Shown here piece after piece: positions 1 through 11,000 of a stretch of 64,000 nt of DNA. The stretch is from Papio anubis (Eukaryota; Chordata; Mammalia; Primates; Cercopithecidae): positions 64,965,159 through 65,029,158 of the forward strand of contig NC_044986.1 of NCBI RefSeq assembly GCF_008728515.1, read 5' to 3'. A program made the translations under genes and the position numbers. A model generated the notes under the pieces. It had not been told where the DNA came from and did no database searches. It worked only from the letters and a program-made list of their open reading frames with translations. The number at the start of each line of letters is the position of its first letter. Within the stretch, counting starts at the first letter, position 1.

Positions 1-84
1 GTCTAGTCATTAAACTTGGCCTCATTATTTACGTAAGTATAGCAAGAATAGTGATTGATTTTGATCTTAGGCTTTTTATTTTTA

Positions 85-383
85 TTTATTTATTTTTTGA
101 GACAGAGTCTCACTCTGTTACCCAGGCTGAAGTGCAATGGCGTGATCTCGGCTCACTGCAACCTCTGCCTCCCAGGTTCAAGCGATTCCCTTGCCTCAGC
201 CTCCCAAGTAGCTGGGATTACATGCGCCCACTACCATACCCAGCTAATTTTTTGTATTTTTTAGTAGAGACAGGGTTTTGCCACGTAGGCCAGGCTAGTC
301 TCGAACTCCTGACTTTAGATGATATGCCCACCTTGGCTTTCCAAAGTGCTGGGATTACAGGCATGAACCACCGCCCCTGGCCA
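85..383 (-). mobile_element. Alu, full length
   Basis: Starts with a T/A-rich tail and gagacagagtct, ends ctggcc: a complete antisense Alu with older-subfamily changes. Bases 1-84 show nothing recognisable. Confidence 0.9.
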
Positions 384-386
384 GAA

Positions 387-689
387 TTTTTTTTTTTTTT
401 TTTTTTTTGAGATGGAGTCTTTCTCTGTCGCCCAGGCTGGAATGCAGTGGCCGGATCTCAGCTCACTGCAAGCTCCGCCTCCCGGGTTTACGCTATTCTC
501 CTGCCTCAGCCTCCTGAGTAGCTGGGACTACAGGCGCCCACCACCTCGCCCGGCTAGTTTTTTGTATTTTTAGTAGAGACGGGGTTTCACCGTATTAGCC
601 AGGATGGTCTCGATCTCCTGACCTCATGATCCGCCCGTCTCGGCCTCCCAAAGTGTTGGGATTACAGGCTTGAGCCACCGCGCCCGGCC
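387..689 (-). mobile_element. AluY, Old World monkey type
   Basis: Full-length antisense Alu with ggccggatctcagctc and ggcttgagccaccgcgcccggcc, signatures of young cercopithecoid AluY. Bases 690-931 hold no recognised feature. Confidence 0.9.
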
Positions 690-931
690 AAGAATCTTAA
701 GAATCTGAGAATCTTAAGACAGCTTTCTTCGGTTCCACAATTCTTCCATCCTCCTTGTGTGACCTTGTATTCATGTTGTCTCCACAGTGGCATACATGAC
801 AAACTGAAAGCTCCTGGACTGCTTGGTGTTTGGATCTCTCATTACTACACAATCTGAGTGTTCCCCATTGTTTAAAATGGCTCCTCAGGCTCTCTCATCA
901 GTTCCCCCCCTTCCCCTCCCCTCCCCTCCCC

Positions 932-1310
932 CTTTTCTTAGAGGTAGTCTTGCTCTGTCGCCCAGGCTGGAGTGCAAGCGTGAGATCTTGGCTCACTGCA
1001 ACCTCCGCCTCTTGGGTTCAACGATTCTCCTGCCTTAGCCTCTAGAGTAGCTGGGATTACCCGTCATGCCATCACGCCCAGCTAATTTCATCAGTTGTTT
1101 CAAAGCCCAGTCCTCTGCTGAAGAGCTTCCATAGGTGTTCAGCGTCACAATGACAATGAAAGGAGAGACTTTAATTTTAATTTTTAAAAATAGAGACAGG
1201 GGTCTTGCTATGTTGCCTAGGCTGGTCTTGAACTTTCGGCTTCGAAGCAATCCTCCCATGTTAACCTCTCAAAGTGTTGGGATTACAGGTGTGAGCCACT
1301 GTGCCTGTCC
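932..1310 (-). mobile_element. Two Alu fragments
   Basis: 932-1087 matches the first half of an antisense Alu and breaks off after gctaattt. 1172-1310 is a separate right-half fragment ending tgtgcctgtcc. About 85 nt of unrelated sequence lies between them. Confidence 0.75.
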
Positions 1311-1406
1311 AGAAGAGAGACTTTCAGGATTCTTCCTCAGTGGGTTCATAGGGAAGGGAATAAACGAAGTAACATCTCTCTCAAATTGGACGTTTAAAAG
1401 CCCTCT

Positions 1407-1696
1407 GGCCGGGAGCGGTGGCTCACGCCTGTAAACCCAGCACTTTGGGAGGCCGAGGTGGGCAGATCATGAGGTCAAGAGATCGAGACCATCCTGGCTA
1501 ACACGGTGAAACCCCGTCTCTACTAAAAATACAAAAAATTAGCCAGGCGTGGTGGCGGGCACCTATAGTCCCAGTTACTTGGGAGGCCGAGGCAGGAGAA
1601 TGGCGTGAACCCGGGAGGCGGAGCCTGCAGTGAGCCGAGATCACACCGCTGCACTCCAGCCTGGGCACAGAGCGAGACTCTGTCTCAAAAAAATTA
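1407..1696 (+). mobile_element. Alu, full length
   Basis: Begins ggccgggagcggtggctcac and ends in a short A-tail before attaagaaat. Confidence 0.9.
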
Positions 1697-1713
1697 AGAA
1701 ATAAAGAACGCGC

Positions 1714-2386
1714 AATGTTAACCATAAAATGGAATGAGTTCTGATACATGCCACAACATGGATGAACCCTAAAATCAATGTGCTAAAACAAAGAAAATCA
1801 ACACATAAAAGGCCACATATTGTATGATCCTCTTTATAGGAAATGTCTAGGACAGTATAGACAGAAATGTTAGTGGTTGCCTGAGACTGCTAAGAGCAGG
1901 GATTGGGGGCTATTGGTTAACAGGTAGGGTTTCTTTTTCGGGTGATGTAAAGGTTCTTGAAGTAGTGGTAGGGATGGTGGCACAACCTTCTGACTATACT
2001 AAAAGCCACTGAATTGTACTTTTTTTTTGAGACGGAGTTTCGCTTTTGTTGCCCAGGCTAGAGTGCAGTGGCGTGATCTTAGCTCACTGCAACCTCCGCC
2101 TCTTGGATTCAAGCAATTCTCCTGCCTCGGCCCCCTGAGTAGCTGGGATTACAAGCATGCACCACTACACCTGGCTAATTTTTGTATTTTTAGTAGAGGT
2201 GGGGTTTCACCATGTTGCCCAGGTTGGTCTTGAACTCCTGACCTCAGGTGATCCACCTGCCTGGGTCTCCCAAAGTGCTGGGATTACAGGCATGAGCCAC
2301 CGCGCCCGGCCTCAATTGTACTTTAAGATATTTTAAATAGTGAATTGTATGTTAAGTAAATTTTATCTCAATTTTTAAGATGAGTT
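1714..2386 (+). mobile_element. Old L1M-like 3' end, interrupted by an Alu
   Basis: Sequence such as ggccacatattgtatgat and ccactgaattgtact is typical of the 3' end of ancient mammalian L1s. The element resumes after the Alu at 2312. Family assignment is from memory. Confidence 0.55.
2020..2311 (-). mobile_element. Alu inserted in L1M
   Basis: Full-length antisense Alu flanked by aattgtactt on both sides (ends 2012-2021 and 2314-2323), a target-site duplication. Confidence 0.9.
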
Positions 2387-2405
2387 AAAAATGTTACAGA
2401 GTATA

Positions 2406-3295
2406 ACTAGTTCAACCATTGTGGAAGACAGTGTGGTGATTCCTCAAGGATGCATAACTAGAAATACCATTTGACCCAGCCATCCCATTACTGGGCATAT
2501 ACCCAAAGGTTTATAAATCATGCTGCTATAAAGACACACGTACACATAGGTTTATAGCGGTACTATTCACAATAGCAAAGACTTGGAACCAACCCAAATG
2601 TCCATCAATGATAGACTGGATTAAGAAAATGTGGCACAGGGCCGGGCGCGGTGGCTCAAGCCTGTAATCCCAGCACTTTGGGAGGCCGAGACGGGCGGAT
2701 CACAAGGTCAGGAGATCGAGACCATCCTGGCTAACACGGCGAAACCCCGTCTCTACTAAAAACACAAAAAATTAGCCGGGCGAGGTGGCGGCGCCTGTGG
2801 TCCCAGCTACTCGGGAGGCTGAGGCAGGAGAATAGCGGGAACCCGGGAGGCGGAGCTTGCAGTGAGCTGAGATCTGGCCACTGCACTCCAGCCTGGGCGA
2901 CAGAGCGAGACTCCGTCTCAAAAAAAAAAAAAAGAAAATGTGGCACATATACACCATGGAATACTATGCAGCCATAAAAAAAGATGAGTTCGTGTCCTTT
3001 GCAGGGCCATGGATGAAGCTAGAAACCATCATTCTGAGTAAACTGTCGCAAGGACAGAAAACCAAACACCGCATGTTCTCACTCATACGTGGGAACTGAA
3101 CGAGAACACTTGGACACAGGGGGTAACATCACACAACCCCCGTGATCTCGGGGTGGGGGGAGGGGGATAGCATTAAGAGATATACCTAATGTAAATGACG
3201 ACGGGTGCAGCACACCAACATGGCACATGTATACATATGTAACAAACCAGGACGTTGCGCACATGTACCCTAGAACTTAAAGTATAATTAAAAAA
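2406..3295 (+). mobile_element. 5'-truncated young L1 (L1PA type) 3' end
   Basis: Carries the end of ORF2 (gtggcacatatacaccatgg, tactatgcagccataaaa) and the 3' UTR with g-rich tract, ending in an A-tail at 3290-3300. Near-identical 19-bp repeats flank it (2387-2405 and 3296-3314), so the insertion is intact but truncated. An AluY has split it. Confidence 0.9.
2640..2931 (+). mobile_element. Young AluY nested in the L1
   Basis: Flanked by aagaaaatgtggcaca on both sides. Carries ggcgaaacc, aaaacacaaaa and ggcgggaacccggg, shared with the copy at 59212. Confidence 0.93.
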
Positions 3296-3378
3296 AAAAA
3301 TGTTACAGGGTATATCCTTTCTCCCAAATAATGGAACGAGATTTAAAAAAAAAAAAAAAAAAAAAAAGGGAAAACATA

Positions 3379-3418
3379 AAATGGCGCAGGCCTGACTCGG
3401 ATCACGTGACCGCCATTT
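3379..3418 (+). promoter_or_regulatory. E-box with inverted YY1-like motifs
   Basis: The octamer tcacgtga (3402-3409) holds a CACGTG E-box of the USF/MYC/MITF type. It lies between aaatggcg (3379-3386) and its exact reverse complement cgccattt (3411-3418), both resembling the YY1 core. Binding is inferred from the motifs only. Confidence 0.5.
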
Positions 3419-3599
3419 CTTTCCTTCCCACCCAGAGGAAAGCTCTTCCTTCAGAACAAGCGCAAGACATACAGCCCGGCGGCTCATTGTTAAGCGAGGC
3501 CAAGGCAACCCTTAGGCGCGCTCTATTTCTCCCTCCGTAGCGAAAGGGCCAGGCGTATTGAGCCGTCAGGCGAGCGCGCACGCAGAACGTCAGCCAGTA

Positions 3600-3722
3600 A
3601 GCGCCGTTCCTCCGGGAGATGTGGAGGAGGGGAGCGGCGTGGAGGAAGAGGGGGAAGTTGGCGCATGCGCCTAAGGCTGACGGGTTTGAAATGGCTTCGA
3701 TGTTAGCCGGGACCCGACTCAG
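3600..3722 (+). other. CCAR1: CCAR1 exon 1 (5' UTR; start approximate)
   Basis: Noncoding first exon. Its end is fixed by the donor ctcag|gtgaag at 3722/3723. Its start is a guess. Joined to exon 2 at 4880 it forms the 5' UTR. It holds an ATG at 3691 in a good context (gaaATGg) that opens a short upstream frame. Confidence 0.7.
3661..3670. promoter_or_regulatory. NRF1 palindrome
   Basis: The sequence gcgcatgcgc is a perfect NRF1 consensus palindrome, common near start sites of CpG-island genes. It lies 53 nt before the exon 1 donor, so it is either just upstream of the start site or inside exon 1. Confidence 0.65.
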
Positions 3723-4892
3723 GTGAAGGTCTGGTCCGCGCGGTTGGAGCGGTGGGCGGCGAAGCCGGGGGTCTTAACATCCTGTCGGATCTGTGGACGG
3801 GCCAGGAGCGATCTTTTGGGTAGCGCGGCGGCCCTGGGCGGCGACGGTGGGGCTCTTGTGGGACTGGGACGGGAGGACGCGGTCCCTTTTGTGCGGGTCG
3901 GAGCAGGCCCGGCGCGGCCAGCCCCTCCCCCACCACTCGGCACCTCAGGTGCCCCCAGCACCCCTCAGCCTCGGCCTGGCGACTCCTCCGTCCGCCGCCC
4001 ATTGCTCCCGAGTCGCTGCGGTTGTACCCTCCTGGCCTCTCGGCCCGGGACATCGTGGCGGCTCCCGGCGGCGTGGGTCTTGGGGAATAGAAGCTTTATC
4101 CGTGCGTGGTAAACGAGCCCAGGGATCTCGAGTGTCGTGGGGCGGTGGGTTCCGCCTTCCGTCGCCGGTGGGCGGCACGGAGCTGGGACTGGAGGAAGAT
4201 GGACGGCCGGGCTCCGGCCCTTGAGGGTCGCGGGGGCCGAGGATGGGGTGCGCGGGTAGAGAATCTTCGCCTTTTCTGGTTTGTGTTGGGGGGAGGGGTT
4301 TTCCCAGTGGTTCTTTAAGGGACATCCATTAGCTCAACGGCTTTTTCCCTCGAGATCGGGGATGGAAAAGAAGCCTCCCAAGTTCCTTCTCTACTCTGAA
4401 AAGTAGAGATGTTCGTTATTTAAATGATATCCTTAAATACCTGTGATGGGGGTCTTGTCCCAATATCCGTTATTGGTTTTAACATTACCCTGGCCTCACT
4501 CCCCAACTCATTGCCAGAAGAAACACGTAGGCTGTATTTCCTGTGAATATAAAGTTGTGAACTTTTTGTTAACAATTGGGTAGATACAGCAGATGGTCTT
4601 CCGTTTAAATGTGACAATTTGTAGTCCCAGAAAGGAGTGCTTTTTGTGAGTCTCCCCCTAATGTTATCTTGTAAAATAGGGCACTCCTGGTGATCTACTT
4701 GATGTAAAATGTTTTTGCTGCATATTGGATGTTCATTTGCCCTTTTTCTACTTACAGTTATTTCTACTGAAATCTGCGAAGACGTCCTTGACACATTAAA
4801 CATTTTTTTCTATTATAATATCCTTTTGTGATATCTGTAGCTTGGTTGGACTTTAAAATGTGGATCCTTTTCTTGATAGATCGATGCTGTAG
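3691..4892 (+). other. Upstream ORF split across exons 1 and 2
   Basis: After splicing 3722 to 4880, the ATG at 3691 reads 14 codons (MASMLAGTRLRSML) and stops at TAG 4890-4892, 36 nt before the CCAR1 start. The ATG has G at -3 and +4, and two more in-frame ATGs follow. It exists only if transcription starts upstream of 3691. Role in translational control is inferred. Confidence 0.5.
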
Positions 4893-5001
4893 AAGACAAA
4901 CAAGGGAAGGTTTTTTTCCTTTTGCATCATGGCTCAGTTTGGAGGACAGAAGAATCCGCCATGGGCTACTCAGTTTACAGCCACTGCGGTATCACAGCCA
5001 G
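4880..5001 (+). CDS. CCAR1: CCAR1 exon 2: start codon, residues 1-24
   Basis: Acceptor ttcttgatag|atcg. The exon carries 49 nt of 5' UTR and the ATG at 4929 in a strong context (atcATGg). It encodes MAQFGGQKNPPWATQ and onward, ending with one base of codon 25 before donor gtcagg. This start was chosen because it opens the recognised CCAR1 N-terminus. Confidence 0.95.
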
Positions 5002-8000
5002 GTCAGGCTTCTAAATACATGTACTGTAAATGTTTGTGGGAAACTTGTTAAAACTAGGTGAATTAGGGCCGGGGGTGGTGGCTCCCGCCTGTTATCCTAG
5101 CACTTTGGAAAGCCGAGGAGGTGGATAACGAGGTCAGGAGTTCGAGACCAGCCTGGCCAACATAGTGAAACCCTGTCTCTACTAAAAATACTAAAATTAG
5201 CCGGGCTTGGTGGCACGCCCCCAAAATCCTAGCTACTCAGGAGGCTGAGGCAGGAGAATCGCTTGAACCCGGGAGGCGGAGGTTGCAGTTAGCCGAGATC
5301 GCGCCACTGCACTCCAGCCTGGGCGAGAGAGCAATACTCCGTCTCAGAAAAACAAAACAACATGAATTAGGCTGTTCTGATATTCTGATACTGTAAAGTA
5401 TTTGCAAATTGTGAATTCATTAACTTTCTCTGAAGTTCCTTTTTAAAATCTATAGATAACTAACAAAAAAATCTGTTTTACATAGCAGTTTGGACAGTTT
5501 TGTAGTTTTTTAATACCTTAGATTAACTTTTAATTGATTTAATTGTGTTAGAGGTTAGCCACTCATTCGCGTATACTGTATTTGGCATGTTAAGTTGTCA
5601 GTATTCATGAGTTATATTTAAAAGTAAATGTAGGCTGGGCGGAATGGCTCATGCCTGTAATCCCAGCACTTTGGGAGGCTGAGGTGGGCGGATCACTTGA
5701 GGTCAGGAGTTCAAGACCAGCCTGACCAACATGGAGAAACCCTGTCTCTACTAAAAATACCAAACTGGCTGGGTGTGGTGATGCATGCCTGTAATCACAG
5801 CTACTTGGGAGGCTGGGGCAGGAGAATCGCTTGAACCTGGGAGGCGGAGGTTGCGGTGAGCCGAGATTGGCCACTGCCCTCCAGCCTGGGTAACAAGAGC
5901 AAAACTCCATCTCAAAAAAAAACAAAATGTATTTAGGCTAGGTGAGGTGTCTCATGCCTGTAATCTCAGCATTTGGGAGGCCAAGGTGAGCGGATCACCT
6001 GAGGTCAGGAGTTCGGAGACCAGCCTGGCTGACATGGTGAAATCCTGTGTCTACTTAAAAAATACAAAAGTTAGCTTGGCATGTTGGTGCACGCCTGTAA
6101 TCCCAGCTACGCGTGAGGCTGCAGCAGGAGAATCGCTTGAACCGGGGAGGCAGAGGTTGAGTGAGCTGATATTGCAACGCTACACTCCACAGTGGGTGAT
6201 AAAGGGAGACTCTCCAAAAAAATTGAGATGGAGACCTTGCTTTGTTGCCCAGGTGAGTCTTGAACTTTTGGGCTCAAGCGATCCTCTCTTCTTGGCCTCC
6301 TAAAGTGCTGGGCTTACAGGTGTGAACCACCAGGACTAGCCAGTTTTTTGAATTTAAAGTTGAAAAACTACCTGGTGGTGTGTACCTTTGGTTCTAGCTA
6401 TTCAGGGAGGTTGAGGTAGAAGGATTGCTTGAGCCAGGGAGGTCAAGGTTGCAGTGAGCCATGATGGTGCCATTGTACTCCAGTCTGAGTGAGACCTGGT
6501 CTCAAAAAAGGTAAAGAAAAAGAAAGAAAACCAACTCTAAAGAATTTAGTTGGCCGGGCCTGGTGGCTCATGCCTGTAATCCTAGCACTTTGGGAGGCCG
6601 AGGCGGGTGGATCACCAGGTTAGGAGATCGAGACCATCCTGGCTGACACGGTGAAACCCGTCTCTACTAAAAAAAACACAAAAAATTAGCCGGGTGTGGT
6701 AGTGGGTGCCTATAGTCCCAGCTACTCGGGAGGTTGAGGCAGGAGAATGGCATGAACCTGGGAGGCGGAGCCTGCAGTAAGCCGAGATCGCGCCACTTCA
6801 CTCCAGGCTGGGTGAGACAGCGAGATTCCGTCTCAAAAAAAAAAAAAAAGAATTTAGTTACTAGACAAAGGAAAAAGATAGTTGTACAAGCTGCTGAGCA
6901 CAGTGACTCACGCCTCGTCACCTGAGGTCGTGAGTTCGAGGCCAGCCTGACCAACATGGAGAAACCCCATCTCTACTAAAAATACAAAATTAGCTTGGGA
7001 TGGTGGCACGTGTCTGCAATCCCAACTATTCGGGAGGCTGAAGCAGGAAAATCGCTTGAACCCGGTGGAGGTTGCATTGAGCTCAGATTGCACCATTGCA
7101 CTCTAGCCTGGGCAACAAGAGAGAAACTCCATCTCAAAAAAAAAAAAAGGTAGTTGTAAAAGCAGTAAAAGAACATTTACGTTTTCAAAATAAAATCAAC
7201 AAGGCCTGCTGCAGTGACTCATTGTAATCCCAGCACTTTGGGAGGCGCAGGTGGGCATAGCACTGAGGTCGGGAGTTCGAGACCAGCTTGACCAACACAG
7301 TGAAACCTCCTCTCTACTAAAAATACAAAAGTTAGATGGGCATGGTAGAGGTTGCAAGTGAGCCAAGATGGCGCCACTGTACTCAAGCCTGAGCAACAGA
7401 GCAAGACTCCGGCTCAAAAAAAATAAATAAAAATAAAGTCAACCAAATGTCATTTTCAAGGTAAATGGAAAATGTTATTGAAACTTTAAATAAATTTCTT
7501 CCCAAACTTTTTAGGAAGAATTTTTTTTTGGTTATTTTTTGACTTATTTATTAAATCTTGAAAGCTTTAACTCCTGTAGCTTCAGATTTTTTTACTTGAA
7601 TTAAACCAGTTGTGTTTAGGGATTTCAAATAAGTTTCCCAAGAATTTTACAGAATGAGATTTTGATTGCCTTTTAATTTGAATATATTTTTATTTTTGTT
7701 GTATCTCCTCCTTATTCTTGGCTGCGTTTTACTTGCTTACTGTTTTTTAATTCGAGGTCAGTTTTGGAGACACTGTGATCTTCTGACTTCAGTGTTCTAA
7801 AATATGGTGGAAATGATTAGTTATCTTGGTGACCTTTCTCCTTAAAGACGTGGAGGCCTGGCACAGTGGCTCATGTGTGTAATCCCAGCACTTTGGGAGG
7901 CTGAGGCAGGAGAATCAGTTGCATCTAGGAGTTCAAGACCAGCTTGGGCAATATAGCGAAACCCCATCTGCAAAAACTCAAAAATTAGCCAGGTGTGGTA

Positions 8001-11000
8001 GAGCACGCCTGTAGTCCCAGCTATTGGGGAGGCTGAGGCATGAAGATTGCTTTAACCTTGGGAGATCTAGGCTACAGCGAGTTGTGATAGTTCCGCCATG
8101 TTCCAGCGTGGGTGACAAGAGTGAGACCCTGTCCTAAAAAAAAAAAAAAAAGAAATGGGTACTTCAGGGTTTTGTTTTATTTATTTATTTTTTTCGAGAC
8201 GAAGTCTCAGCTCTGTTGCCCAGGCTGGAGTGCAGTGGTGTGATCTCAGCTTACCCCAGCCTCTACCTCCTGGTTTCATGCGATTCTCCTGCCTCAGTCT
8301 CCCAAGTAGCTGGGATTACAGGCATGTGCCACCATGCCCCACTAATTTTGTATTTTTAGTATAGACGGGATTTCTCCATTTTGGTCAGGCTGGTCTCGAA
8401 TTCCCAACCTCAGGTGATCCGCCTGCCTTGGTCTCCCAAACTGCCAGGATTACAGACGTGAGCCACCGCACCTGCCCTGGGTTTTGATTTTAATGAATCC
8501 TGATTCGGGAGATTGAAGGTCAACAGTTATATCTGCATGTAAATGAAATTTATATGAAATTATTATGGATATATTTAATTCAGATCCAAGTATTTCAATT
8601 TTTTTTTTCACTATAGTGATGGGGTTTCAGTAATTTGCTCAGGCTAGTCTCGAACTGGGCTCAAGTATCCTCTTGCCATGGCTGGCCCAAGTATTTTTTT
8701 TCTGTGTTAAATAATGGGAAAACAGGAATTGACTTAATTTTGAGGATAACAGGAATTATTAGTAACTACTATGTCCAGAAGCAAGTACTCTGTACTCATA
8801 CTTTGGCAAATTAAACATGTTTTAGCTGGCTTTTACTGCATATAATTTGTTTTACATTCATATGTGTATTATGCCAATAAAATAGCTATTATAGTAAAAT
8901 TATATTGTCTGTAGTTGTTAACATTTGTATTATTACTATTTGAATGTATGTTATAGTCTTTTTTTCTTAAGATAAAGGAGACATTGAAGGTTTATAAAAC
9001 TTGTCAAAGGCAAAGTCAGTAGTAAATATAGGTGTCTCCTTTCCATATTTAGCAGTAGATATTCCAAATATAAATGATGAGAGGCTAAGGTGAGAGGATC
9101 ACCTGAGTCTAGGGAGGCTGAGTCTGCAGTGAGCCTTGATCATGCCCTTGCACTCCAGTCTGGGCAACAGAGTGATACTGTGTTTCAAAAAAAAAAAGGC
9201 AGCTATTGAAATATGCCAGCTATATTAGTATTCTGTTGTTTTGTTGTTGTTTGGTTGGTTGGTTTCTTTGAGACAGCATCTTGTCTGCTAGGCTGGAGTA
9301 TAGTAGTGTGGTGTGATCATGGCTCCCTACAGCCTCAACCTCATGGACCCAAGTAATCTTCCTGCCTCAGCCTCCCAAGTAGCTGAGACTATAGGCACAT
9401 GCCACTATGCCTGACTCATTTTTTGTTTATTGAGACAGGGTCTCCCTGTGTTGCCCAGGCTGAACTGGACTCAAGTGATCCTCTCACCTTGACCTATTGG
9501 GATTGCAGGCGTGAGCCACCACACCCAGCTTGCACTTTATACTTAGATAACTGCATCAGTAGTTATCTCTTGCTTACAGCTTTCATGCCAAATTATCAGG
9601 CTCGTTCTTGCCGCCGTTCTTTTTTTTTTTCTCTGTTTGTTTGTTTTTGAGACAGAGTCTCCCTCTGTCTCCCAGGCTGGAGTGCAGTGGCGCCATCTCT
9701 GCTCACTTCAAGCTCCACCTCCCAGGTTCATGCCATCCTCCTGCCTCAGCCTCCTGAGTAGCTGGGACTACAGGCACCCGCCACCATGCCTGGCTAATTT
9801 TTGTATTTTTAGTAGAGATGGAGTTTCACCATGTTAGCCAGGATGGGCTCGATCTCCTGATCTCGTGATCCGCCCACCTCGGCCTCCCAAAGTGCTGGGA
9901 TTACAGGCGTGAGCCACTGCGCTTGGCTCTTGACATTCTTAAACCTTTGTATCCTAATCCACAGTGTTTACCCACAGATCCTCACTTCCCTAAGGAAGCT
10001 TTTCTCCTCCCATCTCTGGCTTGATGGTGATACTCTATCTTTAGTATTATTTTAAATTCTAACTGCTTGCTTTTATTTGTTTTTCTCTCTTAGTTACTAT
10101 ATATGATACTTCTTATTTTTCCTCCAGCTCCAGTGCATCCGTCAGATGTGATGTTCCTAAAACAATTTCTGTGAAAATCACAGAATTTTGGCTGGGCATG
10201 GTGGCTCATGCCTGTAATCCCAGCACTTTGGGAGGCCAACGCAGGCAGATCACAAGGTCAGGAGTCCGAGACCAGCTTGGCCAACATGATGAAACCCCGT
10301 CTCTACTAAAAATACAAAAATTAGCCGGACATGGTGGCAGGCACGTGTAATCCCAGCTATTCGGGAGGCTGAGGCAGGAGAATCACTTGAACCTAGAGGC
10401 GGACGCTGCAGTGAGCCCACATTGCGCCATTGCACTCCAGCCTGGGCGATGAGCAAGACTCCCTCTCAAAAAAAAAAGAAATCACAGAATTTTTTTCAAA
10501 GCTGGATCAGACCTAAACTAGATTTTTTTCTTTTTTTTGAGTTAGAGTTTCGCTCTGTCATGCAGGCTGGAGTGCAGTGGCACGATCTGGGCTCACTTCA
10601 ATCTTCGCCTGCCAGGTTCAAGTGATTCTTCGCCTCAGCCTTTGGGACTGTAGCTGGGACTACAGGTGCGTGCCACCACTCCAGCTAATTTTGTGGGTTT
10701 TATTTTTAGTAAAGATGGGGTTTTGCCATCTTTCCCAGGCTGGTCTTGAATTCCTGAGCTCAGACAATACGCCCATCGTGGCCTCCCAAAGCTAAGCTGC
10801 ATTCTTTTTTTTTTTTATTTGAGACGGAGTCTTGCTCTGTCGCCCAGACTGGAGTGCAGTGGCCGGATCTCAGCTCACTGCAAGCTCCGCCTCCCGGGTT
10901 TACGCCATTCTCCTGCCTCAGCCTCCCGAGTAGCTGGGACTACAGGCGTCCGCCACCTCGCCCGGCTAGTTTTTTGTATTTTTTAGTAGAGACAGGGTTT

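Larger units (their letters stand above)
3380..4270 (+). promoter_or_regulatory. CCAR1: CpG-island promoter of CCAR1
   Basis: This is the only long GC- and CpG-rich, Alu-free block in the window. It begins just after a 23-A tract at 3345-3367 and covers upstream DNA, exon 1 and the start of intron 1. No TATA box is apparent, which fits a broad housekeeping-type promoter. Long open frames on both strands here come from low stop-codon frequency in GC-rich DNA and are not genes. The transcription start cannot be fixed from sequence; about 3560-3660 is plausible. Confidence 0.85.

Noticed and set aside
1..3300. 3' end of the upstream neighbour TET1
   Set aside because: TET1 lies upstream in human, but this stretch contains only repeats and short spacers with no recognisable exon.
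3703..4325. Overlapping open frames of 70-143 codons on both strands
   Set aside because: They lie in the CpG island where stop codons are rare; composition explains them. A divergent noncoding transcript is possible but not visible.
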